Below the pieces are notes generated by a model. The model did not search any database and was not told the DNA's origin. It saw only the letters and a program-made list of their open reading frames with translations. 64,000 bases of DNA from Lacrimispora sphenoides (GTDB taxonomy: Bacteria > Bacillota > Clostridia > Lachnospirales > Lachnospiraceae), in contig NZ_FOIP01000001.1 in NCBI RefSeq assembly GCF_900105215.1, forward strand, positions 1,324,001 through 1,388,000, read 5' to 3'. The stretch's first letter is position 1. The number at the start of each line of letters is the position of its first letter. Made by a program: the position numbers and the translations under genes. Of this stretch, positions 21,570-30,008 are shown one piece after another.

Positions 21570-22628
21570 TCAGATGGTAAATATATCGCTGGGCTGAAAA
21601 GATCTGTTTTCCGCCAGACGCACCTGTGTGTCATTGTAAAGATATAGACGGTAAATCAGTACACTGACTTCTTCCCCGATAGCGAGAAATTCATCTTCTA
21701 AGGAACGGTATGCAACCAGCTTAATCCCACCGACATTTAATCTCAATTCTAACATGTTGCCGCGAAAAAAGCTGTCTTCTACGATTGCACGTTGAGAAGC
21801 GTGTGGATAAACCTCTTTTTCCGGTCTTGTGACCCTTATAAATTCAGGACGAAAAACGGCTTTTTCATAGCCCTCTTCAAATTCAAAACCACTGAGCCGG
21901 CTGTAATCCTCTACAATAATGGATTCACCAATAAATCTTGCAGCAAAAGGTGTAGACGGATTTTTATAAATCTCCACTGGTGACCCGATTTGTTCAATAT
22001 GGCCTGTATTCGTGATAATGATTTCATCCGCTACCTCGACTGCTTCCTCCTGATCGTGGGTAACAAAGATACTGGTGATCCCAACCTTATTTATAGTCTC
22101 TCTCAGCCATGTACGCAATTCTTTGCGCACCTTAGCATCAATAGCGGCAAAGGGTTCATCAAGCAGCAGCAGATGAGGGTTCGGTGCAAGCGCCCTGGCA
22201 AAAGCCACACGCTGCTTCTGCCCTCCTGAAAGTTGATGAGGATGGCGGTTTTCCAACCCTTTTAGCCCGATGAGCTCGATGAGTTCGTTTACTCGCTGTT
22301 TGGTATACGCCTTATCTTTTTTCTGTACCTCCAGGCCAAATGCAATATTATCAAAAACAGTCATATAACGAAAAAGGGCGTAATTTTGAAATACAAAGCC
22401 GATACCGCGTTTACTGGCAGGAAGATCGTTTACACACTGACCATCGATAAAAATATCACCGCTATCCGGTGCTTCCAGTCCTGCAATCATACGTAAAATA
22501 GTTGTTTTCCCGCTCCCTGAGGGACCCAGCAACCCTATCAGCTTTCCTTTTTCAATGGAAAAACTGATGTCTTCCGCTGCCTGATAAGAACCAAATTTTT
22601 TATTGATATTTTTTAGCTGTACATACAT
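21570..22628 (-). CDS. cysA: Sulfate ABC transporter ATP-binding protein
   Basis: This ATPase powers sulfate (thiosulfate) import. The Walker A motif is GPSGSGKTT at about 35-43, the Q-loop is in GFVFQNYALF, and the ABC signature is LSGGQKQR. Walker B is LLLLDEPFAAID, followed by the switch His in FVTHDQEEAVEVADEI. A C-terminal TOBE-like domain (VRLAENRSF end) is present. The 352-residue length is usual for CysA. It is the last gene of sbp-cysT-cysW-cysA, with only 5 bases between cysW and cysA. The assignment to sulfate rests on the Sbp and CysT/W neighbours. Confidence 0.93.
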   Translation of the reverse strand: MYVQLKNINKKFGSYQAAEDISFSIEKGKLIGLLGPSGSGKTTILRMIAGLEAPDSGDIFIDGQCVNDLPASKRGIGFVFQNYALFRYMTVFDNIAFGLEVQKKDKAYTKQRVNELIELIGLKGLENRHPHQLSGGQKQRVAFARALAPNPHLLLLDEPFAAIDAKVRKELRTWLRETINKVGITSIFVTHDQEEAVEVADEIIITNTGHIEQIGSPVEIYKNPSTPFAARFIGESIIVEDYSRLSGFEFEEGYEKAVFRPEFIRVTRPEKEVYPHASQRAIVEDSFFRGNMLELRLNVGGIKLVAYRSLEDEFLAIGEEVSVLIYRLYLYNDTQVRLAENRSFQPSDIFTI

Positions 22629-22633
22629 AGGCT

Positions 22634-23443
22634 CTACCTCTCTTCCCGTTTGACACGGTACTCCACAATGTTGCGCAGGATCAGGATCAATACCGCAATC
22701 AACACCAAAATGGAGGAAACGGCAAACGCCGCAGTCAGTTTAAATTCATTGAACAGAATTTCCACATGCAATGGCAATGTGTTTGTCTTACCCCGCAAGT
22801 GACCGGATACCACCGAAACCGCCCCAAACTCGCCCAGAGCGCGTGCTGTGCAGAGAATTATACCGTACAAGAGTCCCCACTTGATATGCGGAAAGGTAAC
22901 CTTGCGAAAAATCCGCAACCCCTTCGCCCCCATCAGGGCAGCGGCTTCTTCCTCATCGCTGCCCTGCGCCTGCATCAAGGGAATCAGCTCACGGGAAACA
23001 AAGGGGAAGGTAACAAAAATCGTTGCTAATACAATTCCAGGTACGGCAAATACAATTTTGATATTCCAAGTTTCCAGCAGCGGGTATGCCCAACCAATTC
23101 GCCCGAATACCAGAATAAACACCAACCCGGCGATGATGGGGGATATAGAGAATGGGATATCGATTAGCGCAGTCAACACCTGCTTTCCCCTGAATTGGAA
23201 TTTAGAAATAGCCCAGGCAGCAAAGACGCCAAACAGTGTATTTACAGCGACAGAAATGACAGTGGTAAATAGCGTCAGCTTAAGTGCTTTCACTGAATAG
23301 TCATCTGTGACAGCCTGGATGAAAACCTCAAAGCCTTGACGCAATGCATATACCAACACGGTGGCAAGAGGCAATACAAGCATGATGCCCAGAAACGCCG
23401 CTCCAAGTAAAATTAAAAGCCATTTTATGATTTTCTCTTTCAT
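22634..23443 (-). CDS. cysW: Sulfate ABC transporter permease CysW
   Basis: One of two membrane subunits of the sulfate importer, 269 residues with six predicted helices. The family hallmark LGEFGAVSVVSGHLRGKTNTLPLHVEILFNEF is present near residue 200. The EAA loop EEAAALMGAKGLRIFRKVTFPHIKWGL contacts CysA. The N-terminus is a typical uncleaved first helix. It lies 6 bases downstream of cysT. The HLRGKTNTLPLHVE element distinguishes CysW from CysT, which carries the IAGNIPYETQIVPLII form. Confidence 0.93.
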   Translation of the reverse strand: MKEKIIKWLLILLGAAFLGIMLVLPLATVLVYALRQGFEVFIQAVTDDYSVKALKLTLFTTVISVAVNTLFGVFAAWAISKFQFRGKQVLTALIDIPFSISPIIAGLVFILVFGRIGWAYPLLETWNIKIVFAVPGIVLATIFVTFPFVSRELIPLMQAQGSDEEEAAALMGAKGLRIFRKVTFPHIKWGLLYGIILCTARALGEFGAVSVVSGHLRGKTNTLPLHVEILFNEFKLTAAFAVSSILVLIAVLILILRNIVEYRVKREER

Positions 23444-23449
23444 CCGCTC

Positions 23450-24298
23450 TTACCCCCTTGCTATTTTTTGGATACGCGCCTGAATCAAATTGATACCGAA
23501 CAAGAGCAGGAACGAAAATAACACCATTACAAAAGCAATTGATGTTGCAGCCGGATAGTTGAATTGTTCCAACTTGTTCATGATGATGAGCGGTACGATC
23601 TGTGTTTCGTAGGGGATATTTCCTGCGATAAACACCACGCTGCCGTATTCACCTATGGACCTGGCAAACGCAAGGCCGAAACCCGTCAGGGCCGCCGGCA
23701 GAATTTCAGGAAGTACTACTTTAAAGAAAGTATAGGAGCGGCTGGCTCCTAAAGCCTGTGCCGCTTCCTCATACTGTGGGTCCAGCTTTTCCAGAACCGG
23801 CTGAATGGAGCGTACCACAAATGGAATCCCGATAAAAATCATAGCAATCACAATTCCAATTTTCGAATAGGAAATTTCCACTCCAATTTTCGCAAACAAT
23901 TTACCGATCCAGCCCTGTTCAGAATATAACGTGGTCAGCGCAATTCCTGCCACAGCGGTGGGCAGCGCGAAAGGCAGCTCAATCAAGCCATCCAATACCC
24001 GCCGCATAGGAAATTGATAACGGGTTAAAATCCAGGCCAGCAAAATGCCGAACACTACATTAACGACAGCGGCAATAGCAGAGCAGCTGAGACTGACCAT
24101 ATAGGCCGCTACGGTTTGTTTATCAGTAATCACTTTCAAAAAGTCGCTGAAAGTAGAATCAGAAAGAAGCAAGAATACAGAAAACAGAGGGATTAGCACA
24201 ACCAAACTGAGCATCGTGATCGTAATACCAATGGAAAGTCCAAATCCTGGTATCACTCTGCTTTTCCGTTTTAAAAAAGTTTTTTCTAAATTATGCAT
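23450..24298 (-). CDS. cysT: Sulfate ABC transporter permease CysT
   Basis: The second membrane subunit of the sulfate importer, 282 residues and six helices. The motif SIGEYGSVVFIAGNIPYETQIVPLIIMNKLEQF is characteristic of CysT/CysU. The EAA loop is EEAAQALGASRSYTFFKVVLPEILPAAL. It forms a heterodimer with CysW, bound by two CysA subunits. It follows the sulfate-binding protein gene by 32 bases and precedes cysW by 6, so the four genes are one transcript. Confidence 0.93.
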   Translation of the reverse strand: MHNLEKTFLKRKSRVIPGFGLSIGITITMLSLVVLIPLFSVFLLLSDSTFSDFLKVITDKQTVAAYMVSLSCSAIAAVVNVVFGILLAWILTRYQFPMRRVLDGLIELPFALPTAVAGIALTTLYSEQGWIGKLFAKIGVEISYSKIGIVIAMIFIGIPFVVRSIQPVLEKLDPQYEEAAQALGASRSYTFFKVVLPEILPAALTGFGLAFARSIGEYGSVVFIAGNIPYETQIVPLIIMNKLEQFNYPAATSIAFVMVLFSFLLLFGINLIQARIQKIARG

Positions 24299-24330
24299 AG
24301 TTCCCCCTGCACCCGGTGATTACAACTGTG

Positions 24331-25377
24331 TTACTTCTGATAAATCTGATCAAAAATCGCTCCATCGGCAAAAAATTTCTCTCTGGCAGAGGCCCAGCTT
24401 CCAAAGTCATCGTTGATATTGACCAGCTGGATATTGAGATCAAAGGTATCGCCAAATTCTTTAAGGATGTCAGGATTCGAAGGACGATAATAATTTTTCC
24501 CTTCCAACCGCTGTGCCTCGTCTGAATAGAGATATTCAAGATAAGCTTTTGCAATCTCCGCCGTTCCATGTTTTTCGGCATTGACGTCTACCACCGCAAC
24601 TGACGGCTGCGCCAGAATGCTTAAGCTGGGAGTTATAATCTCAAATTCTCCGGGATGCTCTTCCACTGAAAGAAACGCCTCATTTTCCCATGCTAACAGC
24701 ACATCCCCTTTTTTGTTCTCTACAAATGTAGTGGTTGCTCCGCGAGCGCCGGAATCCAGTACAGATACATTGGCGTAAAGCGCTTGTAAAAACTCCCTGT
24801 TTTTTGTTTCGTCCCCGCCATATGTTTTATCGGAAAAGGCCCAGGCAGCCAAAAAATTCCACCGGGCACCGCCGGAGCTTTTAGGATCCGGGGTGATGAC
24901 TTCAACATCAGTCCCGACAAGGTCATCCCAATCCTGAATGTTTTTCGGATTTCCTTTTCGCACCAGGAAAACAATTGTGGACGTATAGGGGGCGCTTTCC
25001 TTTGGAAATTCTTTTACCCAGCCATCTTCAATCAGTCCAGCTGTACGAAGTTCATCCACATCGCCCTCCAGGGCCAGTGTTACTACGTCGGCCTCGTTGC
25101 CCTCCAATACTGATCGTGCCTGCTTGCCTGATCCGCCATGAGACTGAGTGATTTCCACTGTTTGCCCTGCTTTCTGCTCCCAATAGGTTTGGAAGAGTTT
25201 GTTATATTGTTCATATAACTCACGGGTAGGGTCGTAGGAGACATTTGTAATAGATATGGTTTCAGGGGCGTTAGAAGAGGTATCCTTGCCAGAGCAGCCC
25301 GTCAAAGCACCAAGGACAGAAACTAATAGAAGGGTCGGCTCTAAGACCCGCTTGAAAAATAAATTTTTACGTTTCAT
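24331..25377 (-). CDS. sbp: Sulfate-binding lipoprotein
   Basis: This 348-residue extracellular receptor delivers sulfate to CysTWA. The signal peptide ends in the lipobox LTGCSG, so the protein is lipid-anchored. The family motifs are ITNVSYDPTRELYEQYNKLF at the start, QSHGGSGKQARSVLEGNEADVVTLALEGDVD (oxyanion-binding loop), and PKSSGGARWNFLAAWAF. These are the classical Sbp/CysP sulfate-site segments. It is the first gene of the transport operon. A promoter and a leader with a small peptide lie upstream (25377-25597). Confidence 0.93.
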   Translation of the reverse strand: MKRKNLFFKRVLEPTLLLVSVLGALTGCSGKDTSSNAPETISITNVSYDPTRELYEQYNKLFQTYWEQKAGQTVEITQSHGGSGKQARSVLEGNEADVVTLALEGDVDELRTAGLIEDGWVKEFPKESAPYTSTIVFLVRKGNPKNIQDWDDLVGTDVEVITPDPKSSGGARWNFLAAWAFSDKTYGGDETKNREFLQALYANVSVLDSGARGATTTFVENKKGDVLLAWENEAFLSVEEHPGEFEIITPSLSILAQPSVAVVDVNAEKHGTAEIAKAYLEYLYSDEAQRLEGKNYYRPSNPDILKEFGDTFDLNIQLVNINDDFGSWASAREKFFADGAIFDQIYQK

Positions 25378-25499
25378 AATTGAAACACCTCATTTCACCA
25401 CGATATTTTATGCCGCATCTTATTTTAAAATAATCTGAAATCACATTCGATCTTTCATGTCACAGGTTTTTCCAGCAGCTAACTGACAAGGTCATAACA

Positions 25500-25541
25500 T
25501 TAGCAATACACAATCATACGCAGAGAAGGTTTTTTTCGCAT
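25500..25541 (-). CDS. Possible 13-residue leader peptide ending in Cys
   Basis: The minus strand reads MRKKPSLRMIVYC and then stops with TAA. A GGGGGTGA ribosome-like site lies 6 bases upstream of its ATG. The tiny frame falls within the leader predicted from the promoter at 25592-25620, about 40 bases after the expected start point and 122 bases before sbp. The Cys codon directly before the stop would make translation sensitive to cysteinyl-tRNA in a transcript for sulfur uptake. That is inference: I see only a weak TGTCA/TGACA pairing downstream and no clear terminator/antiterminator pair. It could be chance, since any 14-codon frame is weak evidence by itself. Confidence 0.4.
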   Translation of the reverse strand: MRKKPSLRMIVYC

Positions 25542-25591
25542 TAGATTCACCCCCGATCTAATTACATACAAAACAAATATGTTTACTATGC

Positions 25592-25620
25592 ATTATACGA
25601 ATCAGATTCAATTTCTGCAA
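25592..25620 (-). promoter_or_regulatory. Promoter of the sulfate transport operon
   Basis: On the minus strand TTGCAG (25615-25620) and TATAAT (25592-25597) are 17 bases apart. Transcription would start near 25584, giving a leader of about 207 bases before sbp. A LacI-like palindrome lies 11 bases upstream of the -35 box. Confidence 0.65.
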
Positions 25621-25631
25621 CAGGAAATTAA

Positions 25632-25643
25632 GCAAACGTTTGC
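25632..25643. promoter_or_regulatory. LacI-type operator upstream of the sbp promoter
   Basis: GCAAACGTTTGC is a perfect 12-base palindrome with the central CG pair usual for LacI-family sites. Its AACGTTTGC half matches the direct repeats in front of aprA. Its centre is 17 bases upstream of the -35 hexamer. Confidence 0.65.
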
Positions 25644-25766
25644 CAATATTGTCCCACAGACAGTGTTGGCTTACCCCCGTATTCATTATGGAGAATCTCA
25701 CCTCGTCCTCTAAAACCGCCGAATCACCGAAACCGAAAAGCAGGACATCCGATTGCAATTTGTTTT

Positions 25767-26804
25767 TCATATGTACATTCCTTCGTTTATATTGAATACG
25801 CTTTCCCGCCGCAACAACTTATTGGGCAGGTATAATTTCAGTGGAAGCCGATGTTGTTTGTGAATGCGGCTGATCAGCAGCTGCACCGCCATGCTTCCAA
25901 CTTCAGCAATTGGCATGCCTACTGTTGTCAACATGGGAGTAACATAGCTGGATAATTCAATATTGTCCATACTGATTATGGAAAGCTGCTCCGGGACCTT
26001 GATTCTCGCCTCTCTGAAACGGCGCAAGGCAGCAATAGCTGACACATCAGCTGCGCAAAAGACTGCGGTGGGCAACCCAGCTCCTGCGCGCAAAAGCAAA
26101 TCCGCTCCCCGGTATCCCCCCTCGCCAGTGTGGGGGACATTACAAACCAGACGCCGGTTGTCTTCCAGTCCGCATTTACAAATCATATCACGATACGCCT
26201 GGTACCGTATTTCATCACCTGTTTCACCGATATAGCCAATCCTCCGGTGACCATAGGACACAAGGTGTTCTATGGCCATTTGTGTCGCCTCATAGCCATC
26301 GCAAATCACCTGATCCCATTCCGCATGTATTAAATTCCGTCCTACATAAACTATATTTTTGTAATGACACTCCAGGAATGCTGTTGCTGCCTCACTGAAC
26401 CGTCCCAATACAATAGCGCCATCCACATTTGCCGATTCAATTTTTTCAAGGGTAGGGATCATTTTGATATCAAGAACTGAATAAGAGAGCCGTACAGGAT
26501 AGTTTCGTTCCATCGCCTGCTGTTCAATGACTTGCGCAAGCTGAGCAAAAAAGGGGTCATCATCCAAAGTCTTCGCTCTCCCTAAAATGCAGGCAAAGGT
26601 TCCGGCCGGTATTTGCTGTACCCCGGTTTTCCCCCTTTTCAAATTTCTCGCACTCTGGTTCGGCATATAACCTGTTTCCTTGATGACAGCCCATACCCGG
26701 TCTTGGGTCTCCTTGCGGGCGAAACTCCCGTCCGCTGAATTGATAATTCTGGAAACCGTGGACACAGAAACCCCGGCGCGCGCTGCAACTTCTTTTAATG
26801 TCAT
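25767..26804 (-). CDS. LacI-family regulator within the sulfate locus
   Basis: A 345-residue regulator with an N-terminal LacI helix-turn-helix (TLKEVAARAGVSVSTVSRIINSADGSFARKETQDRVWAVIKETGYMPNQSARNLKRGKTG). A ligand-binding core follows (VNVDGAIVLGRF-like strand, SYGHRRIGYIGETGDEIRYQAY, and C-terminal TPMLTTVGMPIAEVGSMAVQLL). It lies between the sulfate transport operon, on the same strand, and the divergent aprA-led operon. Matching LacI-like sites stand in front of both, so it is the probable shared regulator. LacI proteins usually sense sugars or nucleosides; the effector here is unknown and could be a sulfur metabolite. Confidence 0.88.
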   Translation of the reverse strand: MTLKEVAARAGVSVSTVSRIINSADGSFARKETQDRVWAVIKETGYMPNQSARNLKRGKTGVQQIPAGTFACILGRAKTLDDDPFFAQLAQVIEQQAMERNYPVRLSYSVLDIKMIPTLEKIESANVDGAIVLGRFSEAATAFLECHYKNIVYVGRNLIHAEWDQVICDGYEATQMAIEHLVSYGHRRIGYIGETGDEIRYQAYRDMICKCGLEDNRRLVCNVPHTGEGGYRGADLLLRAGAGLPTAVFCAADVSAIAALRRFREARIKVPEQLSIISMDNIELSSYVTPMLTTVGMPIAEVGSMAVQLLISRIHKQHRLPLKLYLPNKLLRRESVFNINEGMYI

Positions 26805-26892
26805 GCTGCTCCCCCCCCTTCTTTAATTCTTTAGCATATTATATCTATATGTTTTGTATGATATACAATTAAATATTAAAAATCAAGATAAA

Positions 26893-26911
26893 TCTTGTGT
26901 AACGTTTGCGT
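26893..26911 (+). promoter_or_regulatory. LacI-type site 1 upstream of aprA
   Basis: TCTTGTGTAACGTTTGCGT differs at one base from the site at 26939-26957, whose centre is 46 bases further on. Both share AACGNTTGCG with the palindrome before sbp. The position in the divergent region lets it act on the apr promoter, the LacI gene, or both. Confidence 0.6.
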
Positions 26912-26938
26912 CAGCTTATGCCATGATTTTACAGATTT

Positions 26939-26957
26939 TCTTGTGTAACGATTGCGT
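26939..26957 (+). promoter_or_regulatory. LacI-type site 2 upstream of aprA
   Basis: TCTTGTGTAACGATTGCGT is the second copy. Its central CG lies 17 bases upstream of the proposed -35 hexamer, the same distance as at the sbp promoter on the other side of the regulator gene. Confidence 0.6.
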
Positions 26958-26966
26958 AATTTGCTC

Positions 26967-26995
26967 TGGATTTCCATCTTTAGAACAGGTAAAAT
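26967..26995 (+). promoter_or_regulatory. Weak promoter of the apr-cys operon
   Basis: TGGATT (26967-26972) and TAAAAT (26990-26995) are 17 bases apart. The -35 hexamer is poor (three of six matches), as expected for a promoter that needs an activator. The choice is tentative. Confidence 0.45.
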
Positions 26996-27037
26996 GAGTC
27001 ATATCATATATTTCCCATAGATAAAGTAGGTGATTTC

Positions 27038-28726
27038 ATGGAACAGGTAAATAAAATGCTTCGTACGGAATATTTAGAAACAGATTTTTTGATCATTGGC
27101 GGCGGCACGGCAGGGTGCTATGCTGCCTTGACATTCAGTGAACAAAGCTGCGGCCATATACTGATTACCGATAAAGCAGATATACGGCGCAGCGGCTGCC
27201 TGGCCGCAGGAGTCAACGCAATCAACGCATATATCGTGCCGGGAAAAACGCCTCAGGATTATGTGGATTACGCCCGTAACGACGCACAAGGGATTGTGCG
27301 CGGTGACTTACTTTTGACAATGGCTGAGAGACTGAACCGGACAGCGCAAAAACTGGAAGGTTTGGGGCTTACGATACTCAAGGATGAAAAAGGCGGGTAT
27401 ACCATACGCGGCAATCGAAATATTAAAATAAACGGAGAAAACATAAAACCGATTTTGGCTGATGCCGTGTCAAAGAAACCGGATATTACAGTGATGAACC
27501 GTGTCAACGTGTTTGAGTATCTTGTGAAGGATAATCTCATTCAGGGTGCCTATGCCGTCAGCATAGATGAGCCGGTGCTGTACGTCCTTACGGCCAAAGC
27601 AGTACTCTGTGCCACCGGCGGCGCGGCAGGCTTGTACCGCCCCAACCACCCCGGATTTTCCCGGCACAAAATGTGGTATCCTCCCTTCAATACCGGTGCC
27701 GGGTATGCTATGGGGATTCTGGCAGGTGCTGAGATGACCACTTTAGAAATGCGCTTTATCGCCCTGCGCTGCAAAGATACGATTGCGCCTACAGGAACAC
27801 TGGCTCAGGGTGTTGGTGCAAAGCAGATCAATTCACTGGGAGAGATTTATGAACAGAAATATGGATTGACCACCTCTCAGCGCCTGCATGGAACGATGAC
27901 AGAAAACCGTGAAGGCCGCGGTCCTTGCACCCTGCGTACCATGGGGATCACAGCAGAACAGGATGAGGATTTACAGAGAGCGTATCTCAACATGGCGCCA
28001 AGTCAAACTCTAAGATGGCTGGAAAGCGGTGAAACACCCCGCATCAAGAATGTAGAAATTGAAGGAACCGAACCCTATATCGTCGGAGGACACACAGCCA
28101 GCGGCTATTGGGTGGATACCAATCGCGAAACTACCATAAAAGGGCTGTTTGCTGCCGGAGATGTGGCCGGAGGGTGTCCGCAGAAGTATGTAACCGGCGC
28201 GTTTGCAGAGGGGGAGATTGCAGCGAATTCAGCGGTTTCATACATAAGCAGAGAGGCAGCGCTTCCGGACGCCGGGCAAGTCCGCGAAAAAAAACTCTGG
28301 CTGGAGCAATTTCTAAGCCAGGAGAAAGCCAGTGTTACAACAGACGGGTTGGAAGAAAAGATGCAGTCCGTCATGGATCAATACGCTGGAGGTATTGGCT
28401 CCGACTACCGGTTTTCTGAAGACTCCCTCCGCATAGCCGATGGAAAGGTTCTGGACATCCAAAGGCAGGCAAACGCTCTGGCAGCGTCGGATATGCAAGA
28501 ACTTGTATACATTCTGGAGCTGCGCGAACGATTAATCCTCTGCCGGTCAGTGATTGCCCATTTGGCAGCCCGCCGGGAAACCCGCTGGCACAGCTTTGCA
28601 GAAAACACCGATTATCCGGACATCAGTTCCGAAATGGAGTGCTATGTCAATTCCAGGTTTGAGAGCGGCAATTTGAAGATTCTCTTCCGGCCGCTTGTTG
28701 GGGAGGGAGAAGCATATGAGCATTAA
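27038..28726 (+). CDS. aprA: Adenylylsulfate reductase, alpha subunit-like
   Basis: This 562-residue flavoprotein of the succinate dehydrogenase/fumarate reductase superfamily is expected to reduce adenylylsulfate (APS) to sulfite and AMP. The FAD-binding motif FLIIGGGTAGCYAAL is near the N-terminus. The active-site region includes MRFIALRCKDTIAPTGTL and ENREGRGPCTLRTMG, and the second FAD motif is GLFAAGDVAGGCPQKYVTGAFAEGEIAA. The direct partner is a 2x[4Fe-4S] ferredoxin-like protein, followed by both ATP sulfurylase subunits, which supply APS. This context favours AprA over fumarate reductase or aspartate oxidase. Here it works in assimilation, not respiration. Confidence 0.85.
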   Translation: MEQVNKMLRTEYLETDFLIIGGGTAGCYAALTFSEQSCGHILITDKADIRRSGCLAAGVNAINAYIVPGKTPQDYVDYARNDAQGIVRGDLLLTMAERLNRTAQKLEGLGLTILKDEKGGYTIRGNRNIKINGENIKPILADAVSKKPDITVMNRVNVFEYLVKDNLIQGAYAVSIDEPVLYVLTAKAVLCATGGAAGLYRPNHPGFSRHKMWYPPFNTGAGYAMGILAGAEMTTLEMRFIALRCKDTIAPTGTLAQGVGAKQINSLGEIYEQKYGLTTSQRLHGTMTENREGRGPCTLRTMGITAEQDEDLQRAYLNMAPSQTLRWLESGETPRIKNVEIEGTEPYIVGGHTASGYWVDTNRETTIKGLFAAGDVAGGCPQKYVTGAFAEGEIAANSAVSYISREAALPDAGQVREKKLWLEQFLSQEKASVTTDGLEEKMQSVMDQYAGGIGSDYRFSEDSLRIADGKVLDIQRQANALAASDMQELVYILELRERLILCRSVIAHLAARRETRWHSFAENTDYPDISSEMECYVNSRFESGNLKILFRPLVGEGEAYEH

Positions 28727-29027
28727 AATAAGGTCAGAGAAATGTATTGGATGCGGCCGGTGCCTCGGCATCTGTCCCGGCAGCCTGATTCGCCTGCAAC
28801 GGGAAAAAGCGGAAATTTTAAGGCCGGAACGTTGCTGGGGCTGCGCTTCCTGTCTCAAGGAATGTCCGGTACAGGCCATTGCGCTCTATCTGGGCGAAGA
28901 TATCGGCGGGCTGGGCGGCCGGTTTACCATCCAGCGAACCGGTACCCAGCTGCACTGGACACTCACAAAACCGGATGGCAGCACAAAAACGCTAACGGTA
29001 GACAGCCGCAGCGCCAACAAATACTAG
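28716..29027 (+). CDS. aprB: Adenylylsulfate reductase, beta subunit-like ferredoxin
   Basis: A 103-residue electron-transfer subunit with two [4Fe-4S] motifs: CIGCGRCLGICPG near residues 10-22 and CWGCASCLKECP near 39-50. A short C-terminal tail of beta strands (FTIQRTGTQLHWTLTKPDG) follows, shorter than in dissimilatory AprB. The ATG at 28716 overlaps the end of aprA by 11 bases and has GGGAGGGAGAAG before it, so the two are co-translated. It should pass electrons to the FAD of AprA. Confidence 0.85.
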   Translation: MSIKIRSEKCIGCGRCLGICPGSLIRLQREKAEILRPERCWGCASCLKECPVQAIALYLGEDIGGLGGRFTIQRTGTQLHWTLTKPDGSTKTLTVDSRSANKY

Positions 29028-29111
29028 ACGCTTTTACCTATTTTAAAGACACAGGTAAGCGGACAATTTATCGGTAAGGAAACTGATTATATCAAGAGAG
29101 GAGAGATCCCC

Positions 29112-30008
29112 ATGTCTCTGACACATTTAGATCAATTGGAAGCTGAGGCTATCTATATTTTTCGTGAGGTAGCCGCTGAGTGCGAACGCCCGGTGATGCT
29201 TTACTCTATCGGAAAGGATTCGTCGGTGATGCTTCATCTGGCCCTGAAGGCTTTCTACCCGGAAAAGCCGCCCTTCCCATTTCTGCATATCGACACCAGC
29301 TGGAAATTTCGTGAAATGATTACATTTCGTGACCGGCGCACAAAAGAACTGGGCATCAACATGCTGGTCTACCGAAACGAAGAGGCGATCGCGCAAGGAA
29401 TTAATCCCTTTGACCATGGCGCCGCCTACACCGATATTATGAAGACGCAGGCGCTCAAAGACGCGCTTACCAAATATCAGTTCACGGCTGCCTTTGGCGG
29501 CGGGCGGCGGGACGAGGAAAAATCCCGGGCAAAGGAGCGGATCTTCTCTTTCCGGAACGAATCCCACGCATGGGATCCCAAAAATCAGCGCCCAGAGATG
29601 TGGAAATTATACAATACGCAGATTGGTAAAGGTGAAAGCATGCGCGTCTTCCCTATTTCCAATTGGACAGAGAAGGATATCTGGCAATATATCCGGCGGG
29701 AAAATATCGACATTGTGCCGTTGTATTTTGCAAAGGAACGTCCTGTCGTTTATCGGGAGGGAAACATTATCATGGTAGACGATGACCGGATGCGTTTAAG
29801 TCCAGGGGAAGTTCCGCAGCTCAAAAAAGTCCGATTTCGCACACTCGGCTGCTACCCGCTCACCGGCGGAGTGGAATCCGAAGCTGATTCACTGGATGCA
29901 GTAATCAAAGAGACGCTGGCCTCGGTCACAAGTGAACGCACCAGCCGGGTCATTGATAATGAGGCGGCCGGCAGCATGGAGCGTCGGAAACGGGAGGGGT
30001 ATTTTTAA
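29112..30008 (+). CDS. cysD: Sulfate adenylyltransferase subunit 2
   Basis: The catalytic subunit of ATP sulfurylase, which makes APS from ATP and sulfate. The PP-loop [22 protein letters not shown] is intact. Further family motifs are [38 protein letters not shown] and [14 protein letters not shown]. The length of 298 is normal. A GAGAGGAGAGAT ribosome site precedes the ATG. The stop codon overlaps the cysN start (TAATG), typical for the CysDN heterodimer. Its APS product goes to the AprAB-like reductase encoded just upstream. Confidence 0.95.
   Translation: MSLTHLDQLEAEAIYIFREVAAECERPVMLYSIGKDSSVMLHLALKAFYPEKPPFPFLHIDTSWKFREMITFRDRRTKELGINMLVYRNEEAIAQGINPFDHGAAYTDIMKTQALKDALTKYQFTAAFGGGRRDEEKSRAKERIFSFRNESHAWDPKNQRPEMWKLYNTQIGKGESMRVFPISNWTEKDIWQYIRRENIDIVPLYFAKERPVVYREGNIIMVDDDRMRLSPGEVPQLKKVRFRTLGCYPLTGGVESEADSLDAVIKETLASVTSERTSRVIDNEAAGSMERRKREGYF

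Noticed and set aside
25632..25643. Catabolite-repression (cre) site
   Set aside because: The palindrome is close to cre, but the flanks do not match TGNAANCGNNNNCA in register. It matches the repeats before aprA better, so a local LacI regulator is preferred.
25558..25770. 70-codon minus-strand frame overlapping the LacI gene stop (ATGA) with a GAAGGA site
   Set aside because: The frame contains the LacI-type palindrome and the TTGCAG-17-TATAAT promoter of sbp, and its protein resembles nothing. Regulatory DNA is the better explanation, though a coupled small gene cannot be fully excluded.
27038..28726. Fumarate reductase or L-aspartate oxidase as identity of the flavoprotein
   Set aside because: The ferredoxin-like partner and the adjacent cysDN, sulfite reductase and sulfate transport genes fit APS reductase far better. 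No NAD synthesis or respiratory genes are near.
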